Shown here: piece by piece, positions 54,558 to 63,809 of the stretch
Position numbering within the stretch: position 1 is the stretch's first letter
How the letters are laid out: every line of letters begins with the position of its first letter
Assembly: GCA_913052135.1 (NCBI GenBank)
Contig: CAJXDY010000005.1
Span: forward strand, 1 to 64,000
Source: UBA8106 sp913052135
GTDB lineage: Bacteria > Acidobacteriota > Vicinamibacteria > Vicinamibacterales > UBA823
Length of the DNA: 64,000 nucleotides
Direction: 5' to 3'
The notes under the pieces: model-generated
The model's database searches: none
What the model saw: only the letters and a program-made list of their open reading frames with translations
What the model was told of the DNA's origin: nothing
Program-made: the position numbers and the translations under genes

Positions 54558-55808
54558 CTATAAACAATGGAACTCGTCAGTCAGCATTCCCTCAAGTGAC
54601 TCACGGGATTTAATGAGTCGCCATTGTTCACCTTCGACCAGTACTTCAGCTGGCCGAGGTCGACGATTGTAATTCGATGACATCGTGGAACCGTAAGCAC
54701 CTGCATCAAGAATTCCAATGACATCTCCAACTTCCAACGGCGGTAAACAATGATCCGTGCCGAAAGAATCACTGCTCTCGCAAAGCGGTCCAACAACATC
54801 ATACATAGTACTTGACCCACTCCTGGCGACTGCCGGTATTAGGCGATGCCGAGCACCATACAGTGCTGGACGCATAAATTCACTCATGCCAGCATCGAGA
54901 ACAGCAAAAAACCTGTCAGTTGACTGTTTCTTTATATCAACCACGCGTGAGATTAACGCGCCAGCAGGGCCCACAAGCCAGCGTCCTGGCTCAAGCAACA
55001 TCGTTAAATTAGAACCGTGAAATTCGTCTATTAACATCGTTACATAGTCAGTAATTTCGACTACTTTTGATCCATCATGTGAAATTCCTAGTCCGCCACC
55101 AACATCTACATGTTCCAAGACAATACCAGACTGGGCGAGCTCCTGAGCTAAGCCGATTAGCATGCGTGTCGCTTGACGAATTGGTTCGATTATTACAATC
55201 TGAGAACCGATATGCGCATGGACACCGACGAGCTTCAATTCTTCTCTTCTAGCTGCTTCACGATAAATCGTTAAGGCATCTTCAATTGGAACGCCAAACT
55301 TAGCGCGTTGGATACCAGTCGAAATATGAGGGTGACTGAGAGCGTCGATACCAGGATTGACCCGAACAGATACATTGGCTATTAGTTTATGCGCGCGTGC
55401 TATCTCCTGAATCCGTGCCAATTCCCCAGGCGACTCTACATTGATTGTCTTAACACCGAGAGAAACAGCCTTGAGCAGTTCATCCGTTGTTTTGCCAACA
55501 CCCGTGAATACAATTTCCTGTGGCGTGTATCCAGCCCGTAAAGCCACTTCCATCTCGCCACCTGAATTGACATCAACAGAGGCCCCTAAGCCGCGAAGCA
55601 ATTTCACGATGCCGAGTGTTGAGTTTGCTTTCAAAGCGTAATGCACAGCATGCGGGTATCTTGACAATGAGCGAGTTAGCTCAAGGTACCGACGACTGAT
55701 TTCGTTAGCGCTGTAGACGTATGAAGGCGTCCCAACTGCATCGGCAAGATCGACTAATCGCACGCCGTCACAACTCAAGATGCCTTGATAATCATGAAAT
55801 CCGGTCAT
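54558..55808 (-). CDS. lysA: Diaminopimelate decarboxylase
   Basis: PLP enzyme of about 416 aa that makes L-lysine from meso-diaminopimelate. Lys60 in HYALKANST binds PLP, HIGSQI and GGGLGISHDG lie in the barrel, EPGRWLVGPAG contributes phosphate binding, and GPLCESSDSFG holds the active-site Cys in the C-terminal beta domain, with DAGAYGSTMSSNYNRRPRP near the end. ATG at 55808; TTG at 55814 is in frame. It is followed by tmk on the same strand. Other lysine genes are not adjacent. Confidence 0.94.
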   Translation of the reverse strand: MTGFHDYQGILSCDGVRLVDLADAVGTPSYVYSANEISRRYLELTRSLSRYPHAVHYALKANSTLGIVKLLRGLGASVDVNSGGEMEVALRAGYTPQEIVFTGVGKTTDELLKAVSLGVKTINVESPGELARIQEIARAHKLIANVSVRVNPGIDALSHPHISTGIQRAKFGVPIEDALTIYREAARREELKLVGVHAHIGSQIVIIEPIRQATRMLIGLAQELAQSGIVLEHVDVGGGLGISHDGSKVVEITDYVTMLIDEFHGSNLTMLLEPGRWLVGPAGALISRVVDIKKQSTDRFFAVLDAGMSEFMRPALYGARHRLIPAVARSGSSTMYDVVGPLCESSDSFGTDHCLPPLEVGDVIGILDAGAYGSTMSSNYNRRPRPAEVLVEGEQWRLIKSRESLEGMLTDEFHCL

Positions 55809-56003
55809 AATCAACAGCTGTATATTATGAAAACGCCTACCATCTGGAACAGTCGATCACGGCTGACAAACTAGCGCTTCGCCGCACAACCCCAAGATTA
55901 CTAGGATCTAAGGTTGAAATTGGCCAAAGAGGAGATCAATAGATTCGAGAACCGCAGGTTGACTGTTCAATAAATCGTATCCTGCGAAGAAAGTGGACAA
56001 CGG

Positions 56004-56933
56004 TTAACTGGTAATTTGAACAGGTCGCTTGGCAGGAAGCGCCATAGGATCCGCAATAAGTGTTTGGTCCGCTGGGGCTTCATCGATTTGCCAAGAGTTA
56101 ACATCTTCAAGGACTTTCGCAGCGAAATCTGTATGGAGTTTGTGTCCACCACGATGTGCTACCACATGTCCGATAATAGGATAGCCAAGCAACACTAGGT
56201 CGCCAACCACGTCAAGAATTTTATGCCGAACAAACTCATCTTCATAGCGAAGCACGCTGTTCAAGACACCTGTTTCACCAAGGACAACAGCATTATCAAG
56301 TGATCCTCCGAGGGCCAGTCCTTTACGTCGCAGCATCTCGACTTCCTTCAGAAAGCCGAAGGTGCGTGCTGGTGCAATTTGATCGATGAAGGCTGTTTCA
56401 TCTAGTAGGATCGTCCGAGACTGATGACGTAATAACGGATGATCGAAACTGATGCTGTAGGTCACCTTAAACTGCTCTGCAGGGTACAAAGCGATCCGCT
56501 TGTCTCCCTGGTCCAAGGAGATCGCTCGCAAAACCCTTAGGTAATGTCTTGGCATGCCGAGTTGTTTTATTCCAGCTTCCTGAATCAAATAGACGAACGG
56601 CGAAGCGCTGCCATCCATGATCGGGACCTCTGGAGAGTTCAACTCAACCACGACGTTATCAACACCAAGACTCACCAGAGCAGCAAGCAAGTGTTCGACG
56701 GTGTCGACTGAAGCGGCATCACGCGAGAGACCCGTCGCATAACCCGTCTCATAGCGGAGGCTCGATAAATTATCAACAGTGGCAGGTATTTCTAGGCCAC
56801 CAAGATCGAGACGGTGAAAACGAATACCGTAATCGGCTGGGGCCGGTTTGAGTGACAACGTAACCTTATTGCCGGAGTGCAGGCCAATGCCGGCGCAAGA
56901 AACAGCTCGTCGTAAAGTTCGTTGTGCGTTCAT
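56004..56933 (-). CDS. lpxC: UDP-3-O-acyl-N-acetylglucosamine deacetylase
   Basis: Zinc deacetylase of about 309 aa for the committed step of lipid A synthesis, evidence of an LPS outer membrane. Conserved sequence: TLRRAVSCAGIGLHSG, TVEHLLAAL (zinc His), FVRHKILDVVGDLVLLG (zinc His and Asp) and HRGGHKLHT (catalytic His region). ATG at 56933 with GGGA just upstream; a GTG at 56951 is in frame. There is about 113 nt between it and uvrA. Confidence 0.94.
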   Translation of the reverse strand: MNAQRTLRRAVSCAGIGLHSGNKVTLSLKPAPADYGIRFHRLDLGGLEIPATVDNLSSLRYETGYATGLSRDAASVDTVEHLLAALVSLGVDNVVVELNSPEVPIMDGSASPFVYLIQEAGIKQLGMPRHYLRVLRAISLDQGDKRIALYPAEQFKVTYSISFDHPLLRHQSRTILLDETAFIDQIAPARTFGFLKEVEMLRRKGLALGGSLDNAVVLGETGVLNSVLRYEDEFVRHKILDVVGDLVLLGYPIIGHVVAHRGGHKLHTDFAAKVLEDVNSWQIDEAPADQTLIADPMALPAKRPVQITS

Positions 56934-57064
56934 ATATTCCCAGCTAATCACTATATTGCTTTTACCAATCTACTGCCATGTATTGTGATTCTTTTAGAAT
57001 TATCGGTCAAGATAGGGGAGCAGGCTAGAGCACCGTTGGCTATTTTTTGAGCGCTAATCACACA

Positions 57065-59935
57065 TTAAACGACTTTAACTGCTGAATTTTGACCAGCATA
57101 GAGAATCCTCGACAAACTCGCCCCCGTATAAGATTCGGGGTTTTTACAAATAACCTCTGGAGGCCCTTCGGCTACAATCTGCCCTCCCTCTTCACCGCCT
57201 TCTGGACCTAGATCAATGACATGATCAGCGCATTTAATGACGTCCAGATTATGCTCAATGACGATTACCGTATTGCCTTGATCTACAAGTTTATTAAGCA
57301 CGTCTAACAGCTTCCGTGTGTCTTCAAAATGGAGTCCAGTCGTTGGTTCATCCAAGATGTATAAACTCCGTCCCGTTCCCCGACGTGCGAGTTCCTTGGC
57401 GAGCTTCACTCGCTGTGCTTCTCCTCCGCTCAAAGTAGTCGCCGACTGGCCAAGCTTGATGTAACCAAGACCTACATCTTGCAACGTTCGAAGTTTCACT
57501 TCGATGGGTGGAAAATTTTCAAGGAATGGAAGAGCCTGATCGACAGCAAGCTCTAGAACGTCGGCTACGGATTTACCTCGATATTTAATCTCTAAAGTCT
57601 CACGATTGTACCGACGACCTTTACATGATTCACACGTTACATAGACATTAGGCAGAAACTGCATTTCGATCGCAATCACTCCGCCACCCTGACATGTTTC
57701 ACAGCGTCCACCCTTGACGTTGAACGAAAATCTACCTGGGCGAAAACCTCGAGCTTTCGCTTCAGGTATCATTGCAAACAACTCGCGAACAAAAGTGAAC
57801 AGTCCCGTGTAGGTTGCAGGATTTGATCGTGGCGTTCGACCAATCGGCGATTGGTCAATCTGGACGATTTTATCGATGAACTCAGTATTATCGATGCGAT
57901 CATGCTCTCCAGGTTTGTCAGAGGCCTTGTACAAAGTCTTGGCCAACGACCGATAGACAATGTCATTAACAAGGGTCGACTTACCAGAGCCGCTGACTCC
58001 AGTAATGGCAGAAAAAACACCCACGGGAATGCGGACATCGATATTCTTGAGATTGTTGGCTCTGGCACCACGCACACACAGCGCACCACGGACCGCGTGC
58101 CTTCGTTTAGATGGACACGGAATGCTTCGTTCGCCACGAAGATACTGACCCGTTAGGGAATCACTTTTGTGATTTAGTAATGCCTCAACTCCACCTTGAA
58201 AAATCACTCGGCCACCATGTTCACCGGCACCCAGTCCAAGATCGATTACGTAATCTGCCGAGCGGATTGTTTCTTCGTCATGCTCGACAACAATCACGGT
58301 ATTCCCTAGATCTCGTAGACTGGCAAGAGTCTCAAGTAAAAGGCGATTATCGCGCTGATGGAGACCAATCGAAGGTTCGTCAAGCACGTACAACACACCA
58401 ACAAGCTTCGCGCCGATCTGAGTCGCCAGTCTTATGCGTTGACCTTCTCCCCCTGAGATGGTTGCAGCACTTCGATCGAGCGCAAGGTAGCCAACTCCAA
58501 CATCATCAAGAAATCGTAATCTTTCGAGAATTTCACGAATAATACGACCACTAACTAAGTGTTCACGATCAGTTAATTCTATGTTCGAAAAAATACTGAT
58601 GGCGTCATATATTACCAAACGCACATACTCAGAAATCGTGCGGCCCTTAACAGTCACCCCTCGACTGTGAGGTTTCAATCGCTCACCTTTACACGAATCG
58701 CATTTGAGAAGAGCGCGGTACGGTTCGAGTTTTGTTTGATCGGAAAGGCTTCCTTCCTCGTAACGCTTCCGCATATTTGGCACAATGCCTTCGAACCCAT
58801 CACTCAAAGACTCGCGTTTGCGAGAAACGTTGCTTCGCCGAGGTTTTCTTTCGTTGCTATCAAACTTTCGTGAAACCTCTGGACGACCGTACAATAGTAA
58901 TTCCTTCATCTTTTTAGGTAAGACGCGAAACGGTTTATCGAGAGGCACTTTGAACTTACGTTTGAGACGAAACAGCGCTTCGCGAACCAGTTTCTTGTCT
59001 CCCTGCACCCAAGGCTCGATTGCGCCATCAAGTAGTGAACGTGACGAGTCAGGAACGATCCGCGCAGGATCGAAATCCTTTACCGCACCAAGACCTTGAC
59101 ACTTTGTGCAAGCGCCATGTGGAGAATTAAATGAAAACGCGCGAGGGGTCATCTCAGGCATACTGATGCCACAATGTGCGCAGGCTAGCACTCTCGAAAA
59201 TAAGCGGTCTCCACCTTCGTAACTATTAATGATGACAGTATCATCAGCTAGTTTCAGGGCTACTTGGATCGATTCACTGAGTCGCCGCTCCATACCGGGC
59301 TTTACAATTAGCCGATCTACAACTACTTCGATGGTATGTTTCCGACGACGGTCAATTTTTAGGTCACTTTCAAGTGTCCGCAACTCACCATCAACGCGCA
59401 CTCGAGTAAACCCTTTACCTCGCAGATCAGCCAGATCTTTCTTGAATTCACCCTTCCGTCCTCTGACAATCGGTGCAAGAATGTTGACGCGCTCACCAGT
59501 TGGATCAACTTTCACCAAGTCGATGATTTGTTCCACCGATTGGGAGGTAATCTCTCGCCCGCACTGCGCACAGTGCGGCACGCCAATACTAGCGAAGAGT
59601 AATCGAATGTAGTCGTATACCTCAGTAACCGTACCAACAGTTGACCTCGGGTTAGACCCCGTTGTCTTCTGCTCAATTGAAATGGAGGGTGATAGGCCGT
59701 CTATTGCATCAACGTCGGGCTTCTCCAGCTGTTCAAGAAACTGACGAGCGTAAGCCGACAATGATTCAACATACCTGCGTTGTCCTTCAGCATATACGGT
59801 GTCAAATGCTAGTGACGATTTCCCTGAACCAGAAAGTCCAGTAATGACAACGAACTGATCCCGTGGGATGTCAACGTCAATATTCTTGAGATTGTTAACG
59901 CGTGCACCGCGTACGGCGATTGTTTTGTGGGCCAT
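57065..59935 (-). CDS. uvrA: Excinuclease ABC subunit UvrA
   Basis: DNA-damage recognition ATPase of nucleotide excision repair, 956 aa. Two ABC modules: GLSGSGKSSLAFDT near residue 33 and GVSGSGKSTLVND near 650; the signature SGGEGQRIRLA and SGGEAQRVKLAKELARRG. Zinc modules CAQCGREI (first), CAHCGISM and CETCQGGGVIAIEM/ CESCKGRRY (second). Compared with E. coli UvrA (940 aa), an Arg/Lys-rich insertion lies near residues 365-385 (NERKPRRSNVSRKRES). ATG at 59935. It is the first minus-strand gene downstream of the IPT/NHL gene. Confidence 0.95.
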   Translation of the reverse strand: MAHKTIAVRGARVNNLKNIDVDIPRDQFVVITGLSGSGKSSLAFDTVYAEGQRRYVESLSAYARQFLEQLEKPDVDAIDGLSPSISIEQKTTGSNPRSTVGTVTEVYDYIRLLFASIGVPHCAQCGREITSQSVEQIIDLVKVDPTGERVNILAPIVRGRKGEFKKDLADLRGKGFTRVRVDGELRTLESDLKIDRRRKHTIEVVVDRLIVKPGMERRLSESIQVALKLADDTVIINSYEGGDRLFSRVLACAHCGISMPEMTPRAFSFNSPHGACTKCQGLGAVKDFDPARIVPDSSRSLLDGAIEPWVQGDKKLVREALFRLKRKFKVPLDKPFRVLPKKMKELLLYGRPEVSRKFDSNERKPRRSNVSRKRESLSDGFEGIVPNMRKRYEEGSLSDQTKLEPYRALLKCDSCKGERLKPHSRGVTVKGRTISEYVRLVIYDAISIFSNIELTDREHLVSGRIIREILERLRFLDDVGVGYLALDRSAATISGGEGQRIRLATQIGAKLVGVLYVLDEPSIGLHQRDNRLLLETLASLRDLGNTVIVVEHDEETIRSADYVIDLGLGAGEHGGRVIFQGGVEALLNHKSDSLTGQYLRGERSIPCPSKRRHAVRGALCVRGARANNLKNIDVRIPVGVFSAITGVSGSGKSTLVNDIVYRSLAKTLYKASDKPGEHDRIDNTEFIDKIVQIDQSPIGRTPRSNPATYTGLFTFVRELFAMIPEAKARGFRPGRFSFNVKGGRCETCQGGGVIAIEMQFLPNVYVTCESCKGRRYNRETLEIKYRGKSVADVLELAVDQALPFLENFPPIEVKLRTLQDVGLGYIKLGQSATTLSGGEAQRVKLAKELARRGTGRSLYILDEPTTGLHFEDTRKLLDVLNKLVDQGNTVIVIEHNLDVIKCADHVIDLGPEGGEEGGQIVAEGPPEVICKNPESYTGASLSRILYAGQNSAVKVV

Positions 59936-60091
59936 ATCGCACGGTCAGGCTGTTCTTATCAATGCTAAACCTTAATATTTTATCACCAACTTCCTAAACT
60001 CTAGTCAACTGTTCAATGTGCCAAGATACGAAGAGTCGGCCGTAACCAAATTAACGACAACTACCTAGACCTCTGGTGCAAATCACCCTAG

Positions 60092-61090
60092 CTAAACGTT
60101 TAAGTGATACGCGACTTCATTGGATGTCACAACGAGGCCACCTCTAGGGTTAATGGCTACCCCAACCAATGCCGGCGCCGTCAAAACCTGCTCTGTCTTA
60201 CCCTGATCCGTGACACGGTAAAGACCACTAGCACCAGCAAGCGCTTCAACGATGTAAAGTGTCCCATCTTTATCAAACGTTAATCCCTGAGGCCGACCGA
60301 ATACAGTATCTAGAGGCTGAACTTCCCCTCGTCTATTTATACGATAGATGGTATCAGTCGACGAAAGAGTTGGAGCCGATACATATAAAGTCTGATCACT
60401 AGGTCCCACTGTAAGGTGAAATGCTGCAACACTAGCTGGCAGGGAAGCAAAGACAGACTTCTTGCCGGTCTGATCAACCTGAAAAATCGTGCCAGAACGG
60501 TCACCAACAAATAAAGTGCCATCATTATCAAATGCCAATCCACTCGCAACGCCGAGATCTGTCGCAACCGTCTCGACCTGTCCCGTTGGTGAAACACGGT
60601 AAACAGTTCCCTCAAAACGACTCGACACATACAGTTGGTCGAAGCTATCGAAAACCATTGAGGTGGGATTGGCAATGCCAGACACGAACGGTTCGCGATT
60701 TCCATTTGGTGTGACACGAAAAATAGAAACTGGCGCTTGGTGCTCACGGGTCCCACTAATAGTCACGTACAAGTTACCAGTACGATCAAAAACCGGACTG
60801 TCAACTTGATGTAAACTTGTGGCAACCGGCACACCGATGTTAATCTCAGCCGTCGCTGATTGCTGTCCACCAATCGTAATCGGCGCTCGGCCAGTCGGCA
60901 CACCTGGAGGCACCAATACTTTAAGAAGTTTTGACGATGCAAATACAATTCTGGCGAAAACTTCCCCGATCCTAATTTCCGGTAACTCTCCAGCTTTATC
61001 AAGAAAACCTTCACCTTCAATCGTGATACGCCCCCCCTCGATTGCCCAAGGGGGACGAACAACGGTCATGTTAGTTAGCTTATGAGGCAT
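60092..61090 (-). CDS. IPT/TIG domain plus NHL/SMP-30-like beta-propeller protein
   Basis: Protein of about 332 aa. An N-terminal IPT/TIG immunoglobulin-like domain (residues ~5-85, WAIEGGRITIEGEGF) is followed by a six-bladed NHL/SMP-30-type beta propeller with repeats such as GNLYVTISG, DQLYVSSRFEGTVYRV, GTLFVGDRSG, QTLYVSAPT and GTLYIVEALAG. No signal peptide is visible, so it looks cytoplasmic, unusual for this domain pair. Function unknown. ATG at 61090; it is the fourth gene of a co-directional set with the HNH, aldolase and dehydrogenase genes. Confidence 0.78.
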   Translation of the reverse strand: MPHKLTNMTVVRPPWAIEGGRITIEGEGFLDKAGELPEIRIGEVFARIVFASSKLLKVLVPPGVPTGRAPITIGGQQSATAEINIGVPVATSLHQVDSPVFDRTGNLYVTISGTREHQAPVSIFRVTPNGNREPFVSGIANPTSMVFDSFDQLYVSSRFEGTVYRVSPTGQVETVATDLGVASGLAFDNDGTLFVGDRSGTIFQVDQTGKKSVFASLPASVAAFHLTVGPSDQTLYVSAPTLSSTDTIYRINRRGEVQPLDTVFGRPQGLTFDKDGTLYIVEALAGASGLYRVTDQGKTEQVLTAPALVGVAINPRGGLVVTSNEVAYHLNV

Positions 61091-61161
61091 GCAAGTAGAG
61101 AGATCTCAGTAATGTAGATCCGTAATTCCAGATCAAGTGGTCGAATCAAGGATCTTTAACT

Positions 61162-61695
61162 TCAAGAATCGTCTAATTCGATGTTCCAGTAAATATAATC
61201 GCGCCAGCTTTCTGGAGTTTCACGCAGACCGACCGAGATTCTAATAGCCGGTGTCCGTGTGGGTCGTTTAGGCGTGCGAATCAGTCGCATGCCAGCTTCA
61301 GCTGGCGTCCTACCGCCTTTACTTCGATTACAAGTAATGCAGCATGTGACAATATTCTCCCAATCCTTTCGTCCACCCTGCGCAACCGGAATAATGTGAT
61401 CAAACGTAAGATCAGTCGACGGTGGTGTCTGCCCACAATACTGACAGGCGTGGTGATCCCGAGCGTAGATATTCGCACGGGAAAACGGAACTGTGTCGAA
61501 ACGCCGCTTAATCTTAATATAACGAAGAAGTCGAATAACCGATGGCAGTTTAATGCTAAACGAAACCGAACGAATCTCACGATCGTAGACTGAAACAACT
61601 TCAACTTTACCTTGACATAAAAGCGTGATGGCTTTCTGCCAGTTCACTACCTTAAGTGGTTCGTATGTAGCATTAAGTAGGAGGGTTTGTTCCAT
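61162..61695 (-). CDS. HNH endonuclease family protein
   Basis: About 177 aa. The C-terminal HNH domain has CQYCG near residue 90, the DHIIPVAQGG motif (His, Asn/Asp region) and CCITCNRSKGG, so it has the two Cys pairs and the ββα-metal fold. The N-terminal half (EPLKVVNWQKAITLLCQGKV) is the conserved region of the widespread bacterial HNH group of unknown function. No intein or mobile-element context is visible. It lies 9 nt downstream of the aldolase gene. Confidence 0.85.
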   Translation of the reverse strand: MEQTLLLNATYEPLKVVNWQKAITLLCQGKVEVVSVYDREIRSVSFSIKLPSVIRLLRYIKIKRRFDTVPFSRANIYARDHHACQYCGQTPPSTDLTFDHIIPVAQGGRKDWENIVTCCITCNRSKGGRTPAEAGMRLIRTPKRPTRTPAIRISVGLRETPESWRDYIYWNIELDDS

Positions 61696-61704
61696 ACCTA
61701 AACA

Positions 61705-62601
61705 TCACAATCCGACGTGAATCTCCTCGCTAATCAAAGCGATAGCCTCTCGTATCTGGTCAAGACCTTCAGGACGAACCGGTAGTAACGGGTGCCGGGG
61801 AGGACCTCCATAATAACCAGTAAGGTCCAAGGCCGCCTTTAACCCTGGAACTCCATAAACGGTTGTAACAAGATTCGCTAGTTGGGTCAGTTGTCGCTGC
61901 ACGACAAGAGCTTGATCTAACTTGTGCTCTTGAACTAACTGTAACAATTTAACGCAAAGTGCAGGTTGCACGGCAGCAAGAGCCAGAATACCTCCTATGG
62001 CACCGACACAAAGACTCGCAAAAAACGTAGGCGCAGAACCCACCAAAACACTGAAGCCTGGACTCACTTTAACAACTAGATCGCCAACCTGCTCAATGCT
62101 TCCACCAGACTCTTTAATTCCGATTATATTGGGATGCTCCGACAACTTGCCAACTGCGATTGGTGACAGGTTGACGCCAGTGGCTGCCGAAAAATTATAG
62201 AGTAGGACTGGAATCGGCGCTGCATCTGCAACAACCGTATAGTGCCTGATCAAAGCTTCCTCAGTCATCAGTCGCTTAAAAAAAGACGGCGTGCGGACGA
62301 GTACAGCATCTGCACCAGCGTCCGCAGCACGACGCGTTGCTGTAACTGTGGCACGAGTCGATTCTCGCCCAGTGCCTGCAATTACCAAACGACCTGCTGG
62401 CATCACAGTTCTGGTAGTCGCAATCAGCTGGTCTGCCTCGTTATCGTTGACCTGTGCCGACTCACCGTTAGTGCCAAGCACAACAATTCCAGCAAGGTCA
62501 GTCTCCATCCAGCGCGCGAGATTATCACGTAGAGCACCAAGATCGAGTTCGTCGTCGACAAATGGAGTTGGTATCGGTGCAAAGACTCCACAAAAATTCA
62601 T
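61705..62601 (-). CDS. DHDPS/NAL-family aldolase, HOGA1-like
   Basis: Class I aldolase-fold enzyme of 298 aa. Schiff-base Lys163 in NIIGIKESGG, GTNGESAQ near residue 43, Tyr135 in LLYNFSAATG. In true 4-hydroxy-tetrahydrodipicolinate synthases the segment after Tyr reads YNVPSRTG with Arg138 binding the substrate; here it is AATG and the Arg is missing. The C-terminal YYGGPPRHPLLPVRPE matches the pattern I recall from mitochondrial HOGA1 (4-hydroxy-2-oxoglutarate aldolase: GYYGGP.R.PL). The call is therefore HOGA1-like. ATG at 62601. It is preceded 31 nt upstream by the dehydrogenase gene. Confidence 0.75.
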   Translation of the reverse strand: MNFCGVFAPIPTPFVDDELDLGALRDNLARWMETDLAGIVVLGTNGESAQVNDNEADQLIATTRTVMPAGRLVIAGTGRESTRATVTATRRAADAGADAVLVRTPSFFKRLMTEEALIRHYTVVADAAPIPVLLYNFSAATGVNLSPIAVGKLSEHPNIIGIKESGGSIEQVGDLVVKVSPGFSVLVGSAPTFFASLCVGAIGGILALAAVQPALCVKLLQLVQEHKLDQALVVQRQLTQLANLVTTVYGVPGLKAALDLTGYYGGPPRHPLLPVRPEGLDQIREAIALISEEIHVGL

Positions 62602-62632
62602 GCAGACTCCTCTTTAAGCAAGTATCTCACCG

Positions 62633-63628
62633 CTACAGGCAACACGAAGGACTCGGCAGGTCACGCATTGTATGGAGACCTGGTGAAGCTTCGATGACTT
62701 TTGGAATTGAATTCACAGCGATCGACGCAGTAGCAATGTCACCGTGGACACCGCCACTTATCTTCATTGCAATTTTAGGCGAGCCCATAATACTAACGGA
62801 GTCGTATGATTCTGGAGCACCGAGATAGGCTTCCATATGCAATTTGATCGCCACACGTCCAGCACGATAGCCTACTCCATCTTGTAAGATTCCACAGACG
62901 TATCCTGGTGGCACAGTAAGGAACTTACTGGTTATACGTTTACTGGCAATTTTAGGTTTTATCGTATCGGTCACCCTATCGATTTTCCATCCAAGAGCAT
63001 CAGCAATCATTGAAATTGATTCCTCTAACCCAACATGTCGAACTGCGCCCTCTAAAACCTTTGCTCGAAACTCTGCTCTAGTCAGACCGCAACCAATCTT
63101 CTTCTGAAAGGGTAAGCGTCGAGTGCTCGCATCCTGAATCCGATCAACTCGTATACGATCAACTCGCTCGCAAACTCCAGTCAAAGATATCGGTAGAGCA
63201 TCCATCGTGAATCCGGGGTTAACTCCCGTGCCCAAGACTGCCACTTTAGATCGCTTCGCTAACCGATCAATGCGACGTGCATACCTAACATTTCCGGTGA
63301 CCGGATAGGATAACTCTTCAGATGTCGACACTATCGGCAATTTAACTCTGAGAATCGTCTCAATCTGCGGCGTTACCTGCTTTAGCGACGAACTCGTGCA
63401 CAAAACGACCGCGTCAGCCTTCACACGCATACAGGTTGAACTTATGTCGGGGTCAACCGTGACACCGAGTCGATGCCCAACCCCAGCTAACAATCCAGCA
63501 TCGTGGCCAATTTTTGATGGATCAACGTCAACGGCTCCTACCACCGTAAAGCCAGATCGCGCGACCATTTGGCCAATAACAGCACTTCCAATCGGTCCGA
63601 GACCTACCTGTATCACACGAATCGACAT
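62633..63628 (-). CDS. Dihydrodipicolinate reductase-like / 2,4-diaminopentanoate dehydrogenase-like protein
   Basis: NAD(P)-dependent dehydrogenase of about 331 aa. Rossmann motif MSIRVIQVGLGPIGSAVIG, then GAVDVDPSKIGHDAGLLAGV, a pattern shared with the 2,4-diaminopentanoate dehydrogenase (Ord) group of the DapB superfamily. The second half (GTGVNPGFTMDALPI, DRIQDASTRRLPFQKKIG) is the partner domain of that group. ATG at 63628 is chosen because the conserved protein begins there; a longer frame to 63700 has no matching sequence. The actual substrate is unknown; the neighbour aldolase suggests amino-acid or 2-oxo-acid catabolism. Confidence 0.75.
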   Translation of the reverse strand: MSIRVIQVGLGPIGSAVIGQMVARSGFTVVGAVDVDPSKIGHDAGLLAGVGHRLGVTVDPDISSTCMRVKADAVVLCTSSSLKQVTPQIETILRVKLPIVSTSEELSYPVTGNVRYARRIDRLAKRSKVAVLGTGVNPGFTMDALPISLTGVCERVDRIRVDRIQDASTRRLPFQKKIGCGLTRAEFRAKVLEGAVRHVGLEESISMIADALGWKIDRVTDTIKPKIASKRITSKFLTVPPGYVCGILQDGVGYRAGRVAIKLHMEAYLGAPESYDSVSIMGSPKIAMKISGGVHGDIATASIAVNSIPKVIEASPGLHTMRDLPSPSCCL

Positions 63629-63809
63629 TAACCGTTTCTCCCCCACGTTTGTACGTGAACGCACAAAGCATATTGCTACAGTATTATTTAAAATTACCAT
63701 TATACGATGATCGACTGAAATCTGGCCTTACCCGAGTTCTGTCATTGAGAATGGTGTAGCATGCCTCAAGGTTGATCACTCATATAAGGGGGCACGAAGG
63801 AGACTTTCA

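Noticed and set aside
61162..61695. HNH protein as part of a homing or defence element
   Set aside because: It lies in a stable metabolic gene set with no intein, repeat or defence partners and belongs to a widespread chromosomal family.
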